Below are positions 40,495 to 49,056 of a stretch of 64,000 bases of DNA, piece by piece. Source of the DNA: Ramlibacter sp. WS9 (GTDB lineage: Bacteria > Pseudomonadota > Gammaproteobacteria > Burkholderiales > Burkholderiaceae_C). The DNA lies in NCBI RefSeq assembly GCF_003797765.1, contig NZ_RKMB01000009.1, forward strand, positions 1-64,000. Direction: 5' to 3'. Below the pieces are notes generated by a model. That model made no database searches, was not told where the DNA came from, and was given only the letters and a program-made list of their open reading frames with translations. How positions within the stretch are numbered: position 1 is the first letter of the stretch; the number at the start of each line of letters is the position of its first letter. Position numbers and translations under genes: made by a program.

Positions 40495-42182
40495 GCGTCC
40501 TGCTCCTGTTGTGCGGCGGCCTGCTGCGCTTCCTGCAGCTCACGCCAGAGAATCTTGCCCGTGCCGGACTTCGGCAGCGCGCTCATGAATTCGACGACGC
40601 GCGGGGCTTTGTACACGGCCATGCGCTCGCGCGCCCAGTCGACGATCTGCTGTTCGCTGACGTTGCCGCGAAAGGCGGGCTTGAGCACGACCAGCGCCTT
40701 GACGCTCTCGCCGCGCTTGCCGTCGGGGACGGCGATGACGCACGCCTCATGGATCGCGGGGTGTTCGTACATCGCGCTTTCCACCTCCGCCGGCCACACC
40801 TTGTAGCCGGACGCGTTGATCATGCGCTTCAAGCGGTCGCGCATGAAGAAGTAGCCGTCTTCGTCCATCAGCGCCAGGTCGCCGGTGCGGAAGAACCGCT
40901 TGCCGTCGAGCTCGATGAAGGACTCGCGGTCCGCCTCGGGCTTGTTCAGGTAGCCCTTCATCACCTGCGGGCCGTGCGTCACCAGCTCGCCGACTTCGCC
41001 TTGCGGCAGTTCCTTCAGGGTGACCGGGTCGATGATGCGCGAGTCGACGCCTTGCGTCGGGACGCCCAGGCACTGGCGCTTGCCGCGTGCAAGCGGGTTG
41101 GCGTGCAGGAAGGCGGCGGTTTCGCTGAGCCCATAGGCTTCGTTGTACGAGAGGCCGTAGCGCTGCGCCAGCATGGCCGACACGGCCTCGGGCATCGCCG
41201 CACCGCCGCCGGACAGCAGCGCGAGGCTCGTGAGGTCGCGCCGTTCGGTGTCGGGGTGGGAGAACAGGTCGAGCACCATGGCCGGAGGCGCCGTCCAGAC
41301 CGTGACCCGATGGCGCTCGATCAGGGACGCCGCCACGGCAGCGTTCCAGCGCGGCATCATCACCGCCGTCGCGCCCAGCACGATCGGCATGTTCATGCCG
41401 TTCTGCATGCCCAGCATGTGGAAGAGCGGGGCCACGGTCAGCACCACGGATTCGACGTTGAGGCCCTTCCACACTTGCGAAGCCGCCAGCGCGGCCAGCA
41501 CGGTGGCGTGGGTGTGGACACAGCCTTTCGGGTGGCCCGTGGTGCCGGAGGTGTAGGGCACGACGGCGAGATCGCCGGGCTTGGCGTCATCCCCGCGGAC
41601 GGAGGCAGCGGGGATGACCGAGACGGCGACGGCGACGGGCCAGGTCTGGCAATCGCTGCGCGTCATGGGCCGCAGCGGTTCCCGCACCCAGTCCGGAGTG
41701 TCGTCATCAAAAGTACCGGCCGCATCGCTGTACGAATGCACCAGGATGTGTTCGAACAACCCCGGCTCGAAGTTTTCCAGCAGTTCCTGCGCGACGAACG
41801 CGACACGGGCGCCGCTGTCCTGCGCGTAATAGCGAACCTCGACGGCCTTGCTCATCGGGTTGACGGGAACCACGGCAGCGCCCGCGCGCAGGATCGCGTA
41901 GAAAGCGATCACGAACTGCGGGCAGTTCTGGCTGGCCAGCAACACACGGTCGCCGGGCATCACGCCCAGCCGCTGCTGCAGGAACCCGGCCAGCGCATCC
42001 ACTCGCTGCTTGAGCTGCGCATAGGTCGTCTCGCTGCCGCAGTAGACGATCGCGGGCTTGTCCGGGTAACGGCGCGCTGCCGTGTCCAGGTACTCCGGCA
42101 AGGTGGCCTGGGGCACGCGCAGTTCGCGCGCCACGCCCTTCGGCCAGAAGCGGAAGTGGGGAGCGCCTTCCCGAACCGTCAT
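40491..42182 (-). CDS. AMP-forming long-chain/cyclic acyl-CoA ligase
   Basis: A 563-residue acyl-CoA synthetase. VVPYTSGTTGHPKGCVHTHA is the AMP-binding loop, followed by NEAYGLSETAAFLHANPLA, FFRTGDLALMDEDGYFFMRDRLKRMINASGYKVWPAEVE and the catalytic Lys in KSGTGKILWREL. It is the second ligase of the operon; two ligases are expected when a side chain and a ring-derived acid each need activation. ATGA overlaps join it to the dehydrogenase upstream and the hydratase-like gene downstream. Confidence 0.92.
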   Translation of the reverse strand: MTVREGAPHFRFWPKGVARELRVPQATLPEYLDTAARRYPDKPAIVYCGSETTYAQLKQRVDALAGFLQQRLGVMPGDRVLLASQNCPQFVIAFYAILRAGAAVVPVNPMSKAVEVRYYAQDSGARVAFVAQELLENFEPGLFEHILVHSYSDAAGTFDDDTPDWVREPLRPMTRSDCQTWPVAVAVSVIPAASVRGDDAKPGDLAVVPYTSGTTGHPKGCVHTHATVLAALAASQVWKGLNVESVVLTVAPLFHMLGMQNGMNMPIVLGATAVMMPRWNAAVAASLIERHRVTVWTAPPAMVLDLFSHPDTERRDLTSLALLSGGGAAMPEAVSAMLAQRYGLSYNEAYGLSETAAFLHANPLARGKRQCLGVPTQGVDSRIIDPVTLKELPQGEVGELVTHGPQVMKGYLNKPEADRESFIELDGKRFFRTGDLALMDEDGYFFMRDRLKRMINASGYKVWPAEVESAMYEHPAIHEACVIAVPDGKRGESVKALVVLKPAFRGNVSEQQIVDWARERMAVYKAPRVVEFMSALPKSGTGKILWRELQEAQQAAAQQEQDA

Positions 42183-43336
42183 TGCTTGTCCAGTGAGCGG
42201 GCGATGATTTCCTTCATCACCTCGTTGGCGCCGCCGTAGATGCGGCCGACGCGCACGTCGGTGTACAGGCGTGCGATCGGGTATTCGTTCATGAAACCAT
42301 AGCCGCCGTGCAGTTGCAGGCACTCGTCGACGATCTTGCAGCAGGTATCCGTGGTCCACCACTTGGCCATGGCGGCGGTGGGCACGTCGAGCTCGCCGCG
42401 CATCAGGCGGGCGATGCAGTCGTCCAGGAAGGCCTGCGCCACACGGGCCTGGGTCTCGCATTCGGCCAGTTTGAAGCGCGTGTTCTGCAGGGCCATCAGC
42501 GGGTTGCCGAACACGTTGCGCTCGCGCACATAGGCCAGCGTGTCGTCGATGGCGCGGCGCATCGTGGCGACGGCGCCGACGGCGATCAGCAACCGCTCGC
42601 GCGGCAATTGCTGCATCAGCTGGGGAAAGCCCTTGCCTTCCTCGCCTCCCAGCAGGTTGGTGGCGGGCACACGCACGTCATCGAAGAACAGCTCGGTCGT
42701 GTCCAGCGTCTTCTGGCCCATCTTGTCCAGCAGCGGGCCGCGGCGGAAGCCTGGTGTGCCTTCCGTCTCCACCATCAGCAGCGAGATGCCCTTGGCCCCG
42801 CCTTCGGCACCCGTCTTCACGGCAACGCAGACCAGGCCCGCGTGCAGCCCGTTGGTGATGAAGGTCTTGGCGCCGTTGATGCGCCAGTGGTCGCCTTCGA
42901 GTTTCGCTTGTGCCTTGATGCGCTGCAGGTCGGTGCCGGCGCCGGGTTCGGTCATGGCGATGGCGGCCACCAGCTCGCCGGTGGCCATGCGCGGCAGCCA
43001 GCGCTTCTTCTGCGCCTCGCTGCCGTACGCCAGGATGTAGTGGGCGACGATGCCGCTGTGCACGTTGTTGCTGAACGCCTGCGACATGGAGTACATCTGC
43101 TCTTCGCAGATCACCGCTTCGTGCAGGAAGCTGCCGCCGCTGCCGCCATATTCCTCAGGGATGCTGGCACACAGAAGACCAGCGGCGCCCGCCTTGTTCC
43201 AGATGTCGCGGTCGGCATGGTGCTGGGCACGCCACCGCGTTTCACGCGGCGCGCATTCGCGCTCGAAGAAGCGCCGCGCGGTGTCGCGCAGCATCTCCAA
43301 GTCGGCGTCCATCCAGGCCCGTGCCGCACGGGTCAT
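42179..43336 (-). CDS. Acyl-CoA dehydrogenase
   Basis: A 385-residue acyl-CoA dehydrogenase. AMTEPGAGTDLQRIKAQAKLEGDHWRINGAKTFITNG and LHGGYGFMNEYPIARLYTDVR are diagnostic. The C-terminus reads IYGGANEVMKEIIARSL, with Gly in place of the YEGT Glu, as in long-chain/isovaleryl-type enzymes whose base is on another helix. It therefore probably differs in substrate from the dehydrogenase at 35897-37051. ATGA overlaps couple it on both sides. Confidence 0.92.
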   Translation of the reverse strand: MTRAARAWMDADLEMLRDTARRFFERECAPRETRWRAQHHADRDIWNKAGAAGLLCASIPEEYGGSGGSFLHEAVICEEQMYSMSQAFSNNVHSGIVAHYILAYGSEAQKKRWLPRMATGELVAAIAMTEPGAGTDLQRIKAQAKLEGDHWRINGAKTFITNGLHAGLVCVAVKTGAEGGAKGISLLMVETEGTPGFRRGPLLDKMGQKTLDTTELFFDDVRVPATNLLGGEEGKGFPQLMQQLPRERLLIAVGAVATMRRAIDDTLAYVRERNVFGNPLMALQNTRFKLAECETQARVAQAFLDDCIARLMRGELDVPTAAMAKWWTTDTCCKIVDECLQLHGGYGFMNEYPIARLYTDVRVGRIYGGANEVMKEIIARSLDKQ

Positions 43337-44160
43337 GGCCGGCCGCCCCCGCACACCAAGACCTGGCCGCTGACGTAGTTGGATTCGGGGATGCAGAACA
43401 TGTAGACGGCGCCGGCGGCCTCCTCGGGCGTGCCCCCACGGCCCAGCGGGATCATCGCTTCGGCGTTCTTCAGGATCTGCGGGTTCACGCCCACGCGGAT
43501 TTTCTGACCTTCGATGTCGATGCTGGCGCCCGCATCGGCGTCCGCCTCGGTCAGCCGGGTCTTGATCAGCCCGAAGGCAACGCTGTTGACGTTGACCTTG
43601 TAGCGGCCCCATTCCTTGGCCATCGCTTTGGTCAGGCCGTTGATGCCGGCTTTCGCCGCCGCATAGTTGGCTTGCCCGGCATTGCCGTACACGCCCGACG
43701 TGGAGGAAATGTTGACGACCTTGCGGAACACGTCGCGGCCCTCGGCCACTTCGCGCTTGTTGGCTTCGCGGATGTAGTGCGATGCGGCACGGAGAATCCG
43801 GAACGGCGCCGTCAAGTGCACGGCGAGCATCGCATCCCACTGCTCGTCGGTCATCTTCTGGACCACGTTGTCCCAGGTGTAGCCGGCGTTGTTCACGATG
43901 ATGTCGACGCCGGCGTAGCTTTCCAGTGCCGCGCCGACGAAGCGGTCGGCAAAGCCGGCGTCCGTCACGCTGCCCACGCAAGCCACGGCTTGGCCACCCG
44001 CGGCCACGATGTCAGCCACGGTCTGCTGCGCCGGTTCGGCGTCGAGGTCATTGATGACGACGCGCGCACCTTCGCTGGCGAGCTTCAGTGCGATTTCGCG
44101 CCCGATGCCCCGGCCGGAGCCAGAAACCAGTGCGACCTTGCCTTCGAGTTTTCTGTTCAT
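43333..44160 (-). CDS. SDR-family oxidoreductase
   Basis: A 275-residue short-chain dehydrogenase with VALVSGSGRGIGREIALKLA, NNAGYTWDNVVQKMTDEQWD and the YAAAK active site; VNVNSVAFGLIKTRLTE and SNYVSGQVLVCGGG complete the fold. The DNV-QKMTDEQWD segment resembles FabG/PhaB-like 3-hydroxyacyl-CoA dehydrogenases, so it is a second hydroxyacyl oxidation enzyme of the operon. It follows a 47-base gap with a REP-like hairpin and overlaps the next gene by 4 nt. Confidence 0.9.
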   Translation of the reverse strand: MNRKLEGKVALVSGSGRGIGREIALKLASEGARVVINDLDAEPAQQTVADIVAAGGQAVACVGSVTDAGFADRFVGAALESYAGVDIIVNNAGYTWDNVVQKMTDEQWDAMLAVHLTAPFRILRAASHYIREANKREVAEGRDVFRKVVNISSTSGVYGNAGQANYAAAKAGINGLTKAMAKEWGRYKVNVNSVAFGLIKTRLTEADADAGASIDIEGQKIRVGVNPQILKNAEAMIPLGRGGTPEEAAGAVYMFCIPESNYVSGQVLVCGGGRP

Positions 44161-44174
44161 TTCCAATTCCTTTT

Positions 44175-44203
44175 GCGTAGGGTGGGCACTCGTGCCCACC
44201 AGG
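44175..44203. repeat. REP-like palindrome
   Basis: GTAGGGTGGGCAC...GTGCCCACC hairpin in the 47-base gap between the MaoC-like and SDR genes, nearly identical to the one at 38712-38738. Confidence 0.75.
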
Positions 44204-44207
44204 GATG

Positions 44208-44633
44208 TCAGGGCCAGGCGACCAGCGCCTCGCCGTTCAATTTGACGGTGCCGTCCTGGTTGGATGTTGTCAGTTGCAGTCGGGCCAGCCGCTGGCCCTG
44301 GTCTTCGAATTTCTCGGTGACCTTGCCCGTGCAGGTGATGGTCTCGCCGACTTGGGTGATCGCGGCAAACCGCACATCCAACGAACGGATCGCCGATTGC
44401 GGGACCCAGTTCGTCAACAACCGGCCCAGCCACGCCGCCGACAACATGCCGTGGGCGAAGACGTCGGGCACGCCGGCGGACTTCGCGAAGTCTGTGTCGA
44501 CGTGGATCGGGTTGTGGTCACCCGATGCGCCGCAGTAGAGCGCGAGCGCGAGGCGCGAAATGGGCGGCAGCTGCAGCGGCGGCAGCGTATCGCCTGCGTT
44601 GAGGGTTTCCCAAACGGGTAGTGTCTTGTTCAT
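44208..44633 (-). CDS. MaoC-type hotdog enoyl-CoA hydratase subunit
   Basis: A 141-residue single-hotdog hydratase. GASGDHNPIHVDTDFAKSAGVPDVFAHGMLSAAWLG holds the catalytic Asp-His motif (DxNPxH) of R-specific hydratases. Start at ATG 44633 (MNKTLPVWET); an ATG at 44645 would begin inside a REP-like palindrome. With the catalytically degenerate hotdog protein encoded upstream it probably forms a heterodimeric enoyl-CoA hydratase, as in steroid side-chain degradation. Confidence 0.88.
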   Translation of the reverse strand: MNKTLPVWETLNAGDTLPPLQLPPISRLALALYCGASGDHNPIHVDTDFAKSAGVPDVFAHGMLSAAWLGRLLTNWVPQSAIRSLDVRFAAITQVGETITCTGKVTEKFEDQGQRLARLQLTTSNQDGTVKLNGEALVAWP

Positions 44634-44640
44634 AGCGGCT

Positions 44641-44729
44641 GTCATTGCGGGCTCGACCCGCAATCCATCTCACTCCGGCAAAAACGTTGGTCAATGAGGC
44701 ATGGATTCCGGATCAAGTCCGGAATGACA
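44641..44729. repeat. Two REP-like palindromes
   Basis: Hairpins at 44641-44668 (GTCATTGCGGGC...CCCGCAATCCAT) and 44701-44729 (ATGGATTCCGG...CCGGAATGACA) fill the gap between the two hotdog genes. The first touches the start region of the MaoC-like gene. Confidence 0.8.
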
Positions 44730-44750
44730 GCCGGGGGGCGGGTTGTCACT

Positions 44751-45194
44751 TCAGCCATTTCGCAGCACCGTCACACAACGCAGTTCGGCGACGAGTTCAT
44801 CTCGCTGGTTCGTGACATGCGTCTTGCGCACAACGAACTCCAGTGCACCGTTCTTCTTGTCGTAGATGTCCTCGATGCGCTGCGAGAAGGTCAGCGTGTC
44901 GCCGGCATGGGCCATGGCGTGATACGTGAACCCCTGTTCGCCGTGCAACAGGCGCTTGTAGTCCATGCCCAGCAGGTCGCGGATCGCGGCGGGGTTGGGC
45001 GATTCCATCTCCATGCAGAACAGGAAGGTGGGCGGTACCGGCAGGCCGGGATGGCCCGCGGCGCGCGCGGCTTCTTCGTCCACATAAGTGGGATCCGTCT
45101 GGCCGATTGCCTTCGCAAAGAAGCGCAGCCGGCCCTTCTCCACGTCCACCGAAAAGGCGGGCAGGGTGTGGCCGATGTAGCGGCGGTCGATCAT
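44751..45194 (-). CDS. MaoC N-terminal-like hotdog protein (degenerate hydratase subunit)
   Basis: A 147-residue FAS1-type dehydratase-domain protein (IDRRYIGHTLPAFSVDVEKGRLRFFAKAIGQTDPTYVDEEAARAAGH). The position of the DxNPxH hydratase motif reads QTDPTYVD, so the catalytic His is missing. It is likely the non-catalytic partner of the MaoC-like protein at 44208-44633, shaping the acyl-binding tunnel. It starts 7 bases after the thiolase stop. Confidence 0.85.
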   Translation of the reverse strand: MIDRRYIGHTLPAFSVDVEKGRLRFFAKAIGQTDPTYVDEEAARAAGHPGLPVPPTFLFCMEMESPNPAAIRDLLGMDYKRLLHGEQGFTYHAMAHAGDTLTFSQRIEDIYDKKNGALEFVVRKTHVTNQRDELVAELRCVTVLRNG

Positions 45195-45201
45195 GGCTTG
45201 C

Positions 45202-46395
45202 TCAGACGGCCTGGTAGAGCGTCACGACGCAGGCGCCACCCAGGCCCAGGTTGTGCTGCAGCGCAAGCCGTGCGCCTTCCACCTGGCGCTGGTCGGCCTG
45301 GCCGCGCAGTTGCCATACCAGCTCCGAGCATTGCGCGAGGCCGGTGGCGCCGAGCGGATGGCCCTTGGACAGCAGGCCGCCGGAGGGATTGGTGACGACG
45401 CGGCCGCCGTAGGTGTTGTCGCCCTCGACGATGAAGCGTTCGGCTGTGCCTTCGGGCGTAAGGCCCAGCGCTTCATAGGTGATCAGCTCGTTGGCGGTGA
45501 AGCAGTCGTGAAGCTCGACCACGTCCAGCTCTTCCGGGCCGATGCCTGCGGCTTCGTACACCTGCTGGGCGGCGGCGACAGTCATGTCGTAGCCCACGAC
45601 CTTGCGCATGTCGCCGCTGTCGAATGTGGAGGGCGTGTCGGTGGTCATCGCCTGCGCCGCGATCACCACGCTCATGTCGAGGTTGTGCTTCTTCGCGAAG
45701 TCGGCGGAGCACACGATGGCAGCGGCGGCGCCGCAGGTGGGCGGGCAGCACTGGAAACGCGTGAGCGGATCGAACACCGGCGCTGATGCCATCACCTCGT
45801 CCAGCGTCAACGTCTGGCGAAAGACTGCCAGCGGGTTGCGCGCCGCGTGCTGGCGAGCCTTCACCGAGATGCGGCCGAAGGTGTCCTTGCGGATGCCGTA
45901 CTGGGCGATGTAATCACGGCCGGCACCGCCGAAGAACTGCGGCGCGCGGGGCGCATCGGCCAGGTAGCCTTGCTTCTCGGTCATCGCATCGGCGAAGCGC
46001 GCCATCGGCGAGGGCCGGTCTTCGTACGCACCCTTCAGTGCACCGGGCTGCATCTGCTCGAAACCCAGGGCGATGGCGCACTCGACCACGCCGCTTTCCA
46101 CGGCCTGGCGCGCCAGGAACAGGGCGCTGGAGCCGGTCGAGCAGTTATTGTTGAGGTTGAACACGGGGATGCCCGTCAGGCCCACACCGTAGATCGCGGC
46201 CTGCCCGGCGGTGGAATCGCCGTACACGTAGCCGACATAGGCCTGCTGGACCAGCGAGTAGGCGACGCCCGCGTCTTCCAGCGCGAGCTTGGCAGCCCGC
46301 GCGCCCATGACGGTGTACGGGTCGCTCTGGCCCGGCTTGGTGAAGGGGATCATGCCGACGCCCACTACGTGGACGGCGCGCTGCATTCGCGTCAT
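45202..46395 (-). CDS. SCP2-type thiolase (acetyl-CoA acyltransferase)
   Basis: A 397-residue thiolase. It keeps the full catalytic set: nucleophilic Cys85 in NNNCSTGSSALFLARQAV, the ELHDCFTANELI His, and GGLLSKGHPLGATG with the second His-region motif. It would release acetyl- or propionyl-CoA by thiolysis, in contrast to the Cys-less homologue at 37048-38223. It is the first gene of the 14-gene operon; AGGAG precedes the ATG at 46395. Confidence 0.9.
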   Translation of the reverse strand: MTRMQRAVHVVGVGMIPFTKPGQSDPYTVMGARAAKLALEDAGVAYSLVQQAYVGYVYGDSTAGQAAIYGVGLTGIPVFNLNNNCSTGSSALFLARQAVESGVVECAIALGFEQMQPGALKGAYEDRPSPMARFADAMTEKQGYLADAPRAPQFFGGAGRDYIAQYGIRKDTFGRISVKARQHAARNPLAVFRQTLTLDEVMASAPVFDPLTRFQCCPPTCGAAAAIVCSADFAKKHNLDMSVVIAAQAMTTDTPSTFDSGDMRKVVGYDMTVAAAQQVYEAAGIGPEELDVVELHDCFTANELITYEALGLTPEGTAERFIVEGDNTYGGRVVTNPSGGLLSKGHPLGATGLAQCSELVWQLRGQADQRQVEGARLALQHNLGLGGACVVTLYQAV

Positions 46396-46456
46396 GGGGG
46401 AACTCCTGGGGTGTTGCCGATGCCCGTAGTCTCCCTCGCAGGTCACCCGCGCTCAA

Positions 46457-46484
46457 TCGCCAAACGCACCAAAGCAGTTGGCGA
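46457..46484. promoter_or_regulatory. Dyad in the divergent promoter region of the CoA operon
   Basis: TCGCCAA (46457-46463) and TTGGCGA (46478-46484) form a perfect 7-bp inverted repeat with 14 bases between, 62 bases upstream of the thiolase start and within the 249-base divergent region shared with a Bug gene. It could be an operator for a TetR- or LysR-type regulator; no regulator gene is adjacent. Confidence 0.4.
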
Positions 46485-46644
46485 AAACGATCAGGCAGGC
46501 CGGCGCTGGAAAGGTGCGCCTGAAGGTTGACGCCGACGCCGCTTGATCGTTTATGCCAAGCCGAATGGCGGGAAATGCGATTGCCCGCGTTGTCCGTCCA
46601 AAGCACTCTTGCGCCCAGCACAACACACAAGAACTGGAGACATC

Positions 46645-47622
46645 GTGACTACACCGAAGACAAGCCGCCGTGCATTCGTCGCTGCGGCCGCGGCATTCCC
46701 TTTCGGATTCGCGGCAGCTCAAGCGAAGTATCCCAGCGGGCCGATTCGCATCGTCGTTCCCTATCCCGCGGGGGGCGCGACCGACACGCTGGCACGAATG
46801 ATCGCGCAGGAAATGCAAAACACCTGGGGCGGCAGTGTGATCGTCGACAACAAGCCGGGTGCCAGCGGCAACATCGGTGGGCAACTCGTCGCGAAGGCGC
46901 CTGCCGATGGCCATACGGTGCTGATGGGGATCACGGCACTCGCGCAACTGCCGGCCATGATGGCCAAGATGCCATTCGATCCGCTGAAGGACCTGGTGCC
47001 TGTGGTCGAGGTGGCTCGATCGAACAGCTTCCTGGTCGTTCCGGTGGACTCCCTCGCTTCCAGCATCCGGCAGTTCATAGCGATCACCAAGGCCAGCCCA
47101 CAGAGGTACAGCTATGGCTCCTACGGCAACGGCACATCGGCGCACATCCAGGGCGAATTGCTGAAGATGCAGGCGGGGCTCGATATCGTGCATGTGCCCT
47201 ACAAGGGCTCGGCGCCTTTGATCGTGGACCTGCTTGGCGGCCAGGTGACCGCCGGCTTCGTCGACGCCGCAACCCTGGCGCCTCACCTCAAGACCGGAAA
47301 AGTCCGCGTGCTCGCCGCGACCGGTGCCCAGCGCAGCCGCATCCTTCCGGACGTGCCGACGTTTTCGGAGCTTGGCTACAAGGATTTCGAAGCGTATGGC
47401 TGGTTCGGCATGTTCATGCCGGCCGGGACACCGCCGGCCGTGGTGATGAAATTTTCGGATGAGGCGGCCCGCATCCTCAAGCAGCCACAGCACAAGGCGC
47501 GCGTGGAAGCGCTGGGCCTCACGCCAGTGGGCAACAAGCCCCAGGAGTTCGCGCGCACCGTGCGAGGTGACTCAGCCTTGTACGCGAAGATCATCAAGGC
47601 CGCCAACATCAAGATGGAGTGA
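46645..47622 (+). CDS. Bug/TctC-family periplasmic binding protein
   Basis: A 325-residue Bug receptor starting with GTG 46645 (TGGAGA upstream). A twin-Arg signal (SRRAFVAAAAAFPFGFAAAQA) precedes IRIVVPYPAGGATDTLARMIAQEM, IVDNKPGASGNIGGQLVAKAPADGH and GNGTSAHIQGELLK. It is divergent from the 14-gene CoA operon and closely resembles that operon's own Bug protein at 33350-34336, so it probably binds the same substrate class. Confidence 0.92.
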   Translation: MTTPKTSRRAFVAAAAAFPFGFAAAQAKYPSGPIRIVVPYPAGGATDTLARMIAQEMQNTWGGSVIVDNKPGASGNIGGQLVAKAPADGHTVLMGITALAQLPAMMAKMPFDPLKDLVPVVEVARSNSFLVVPVDSLASSIRQFIAITKASPQRYSYGSYGNGTSAHIQGELLKMQAGLDIVHVPYKGSAPLIVDLLGGQVTAGFVDAATLAPHLKTGKVRVLAATGAQRSRILPDVPTFSELGYKDFEAYGWFGMFMPAGTPPAVVMKFSDEAARILKQPQHKARVEALGLTPVGNKPQEFARTVRGDSALYAKIIKAANIKME

Positions 47623-47673
47623 ACGGCCTTCAGGCAACTTCGGGTCGGTGTTGCCAAGCCGGAGTCGCATCTC

Positions 47674-49056
47674 TCAACGTGAGGGCGACTCTTCCGTCGC
47701 AGGCCAAAGCAGCTGAATGCACAGGCCCTTGCCATCCGGGCCGTCGTCCAGCGCTATCTGGATCTGGTGGCGATCGCAGATCTCCTGGACGATCGCCAGG
47801 CCCAGCCCCGTGCCCTGATCGCCCGAGCTGCTGCCGCGATAGAAGCGCTCGAACACCCTGGCCCGCTCATCGGGCGGAATGCCCGGGCCGTTGTCGATCA
47901 CGCACAGGCGGGGTCGCCTGTCGTACGTGTCCACCCGCACGGTGACGTGGCCCCCGGACGGCGTATAGCTGACGGCGTTGTGCCCGAGGTTGGCCACGAG
48001 TTCGCGCAGCATCACCGGTTCGCCGCGCACCGGCACGGCCACCTCGCCCTCGAAGCCCAGGTCGATCGACTTCGCGCGGGCCAAGTTGAGCAGCTCGAAG
48101 GTCTGCTCGCGCGCGAGTTCGGCGAGATCGACCTCGTCGATGTCGAGCGTGCGGCCGGGCTCGCTGCGGGCGAGGCTGAGCAACTGGCTGACCAGCCTCT
48201 GGGTCGATTGGGTGGACAAGTGCATGCGATTGAGCACCGCGCGCATGCGGTCCAGGTCAGGTTGCTGCAAGGCGTGATCGACCTGGGCGCGCAACAGGGT
48301 CAGCGGCGTCTTCAACTGGTGCGATGCATTGGCGACGAAGCGTTGCTGTGCGTCGCTGAGCTGGCGCTGCCTTTCGGTATGCGCGTTGATCGCATGGATC
48401 AGCGGCGCGACCTCGCGCGGGACGCTGCGCGTGTCGATCGGCGTCAGGTCATTCACGCCGCGCGAGCGCACCTCGTCGCGCAGACGCTTGAGTGGCGCCA
48501 GGCCGCGCCGGACGCCGAAAGTGATCAGGCCGGCGGCCGCCAGGATCAGCAGCAACTGCATCACCGCGGACTCGGAAACCATGCGGCGCGTGAGCTGGCG
48601 CCGCGCGTCCATCGTCTCGGCCACCTGGATGACCAGCGGCCGTGGCGCGGGCGAATCCACCACCGTGCGGGCCAGCGCCACGACACGGATGTTCTGGCCC
48701 TTATAAACCGCGTCGTAGAACACCGGCTCGGCGCCCGGCGGTTCGGCCGGCGGCGGCAAGTCCTCGTAGCCGGTGATGTGGCCGCCGTCAGCCGCGCGGG
48801 CAACGCGATAGAAGATGCGGTCGTGAGCGTCTGTGCGCAGCATCTCCAGTGCAGCGGAGGGAAGGTCGGCCACGACCTGGCCGTCTTCCACGCCCAGGGT
48901 CTCGCCGATCATGAGCGCGGAGCCGAGCAGCGTGCGATCGTAGGCCTCGTGGGCCTGGGCCAGGCTGCGCAGGTAGCCGATGGTGGCAGCCAGTATCCAC
49001 AGCCCGAGCGTCGGGACGAGCAGCCAGCGCAGCAGCAGGCTACGCAGGCGTGTCAT
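47674..49056 (-). CDS. tctE: TctE-like sensor histidine kinase
   Basis: A 460-residue inner-membrane kinase. A first membrane segment (LLRWLLVPTLGLWILAATIGY) and a periplasmic 2CSK_N-like sensor domain (residues 30-165) are followed by a second segment (MQLLLILAAAGLITFGV) and a HAMP region. HisKA reads FVANASHQLKTPLTLLRAQV, and the ATPase has NLGHNAVSYTPSGGHV, DNGPGIPPDERARVFERFYRG and GTGLGLAIVQEI. This is the TctE architecture for sensing tricarboxylates. It overlaps tctD by 17 bases. The tctA/B/C genes 4 kb away are the obvious targets. Confidence 0.88.
   Translation of the reverse strand: MTRLRSLLLRWLLVPTLGLWILAATIGYLRSLAQAHEAYDRTLLGSALMIGETLGVEDGQVVADLPSAALEMLRTDAHDRIFYRVARAADGGHITGYEDLPPPAEPPGAEPVFYDAVYKGQNIRVVALARTVVDSPAPRPLVIQVAETMDARRQLTRRMVSESAVMQLLLILAAAGLITFGVRRGLAPLKRLRDEVRSRGVNDLTPIDTRSVPREVAPLIHAINAHTERQRQLSDAQQRFVANASHQLKTPLTLLRAQVDHALQQPDLDRMRAVLNRMHLSTQSTQRLVSQLLSLARSEPGRTLDIDEVDLAELAREQTFELLNLARAKSIDLGFEGEVAVPVRGEPVMLRELVANLGHNAVSYTPSGGHVTVRVDTYDRRPRLCVIDNGPGIPPDERARVFERFYRGSSSGDQGTGLGLAIVQEICDRHQIQIALDDGPDGKGLCIQLLWPATEESPSR

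Noticed and set aside
40482..42239. 585-codon plus-strand open frame opposite the acyl-CoA ligase
   Set aside because: Low-complexity Arg/His/Gln-rich translation and full overlap with a conserved ligase; a shadow frame.
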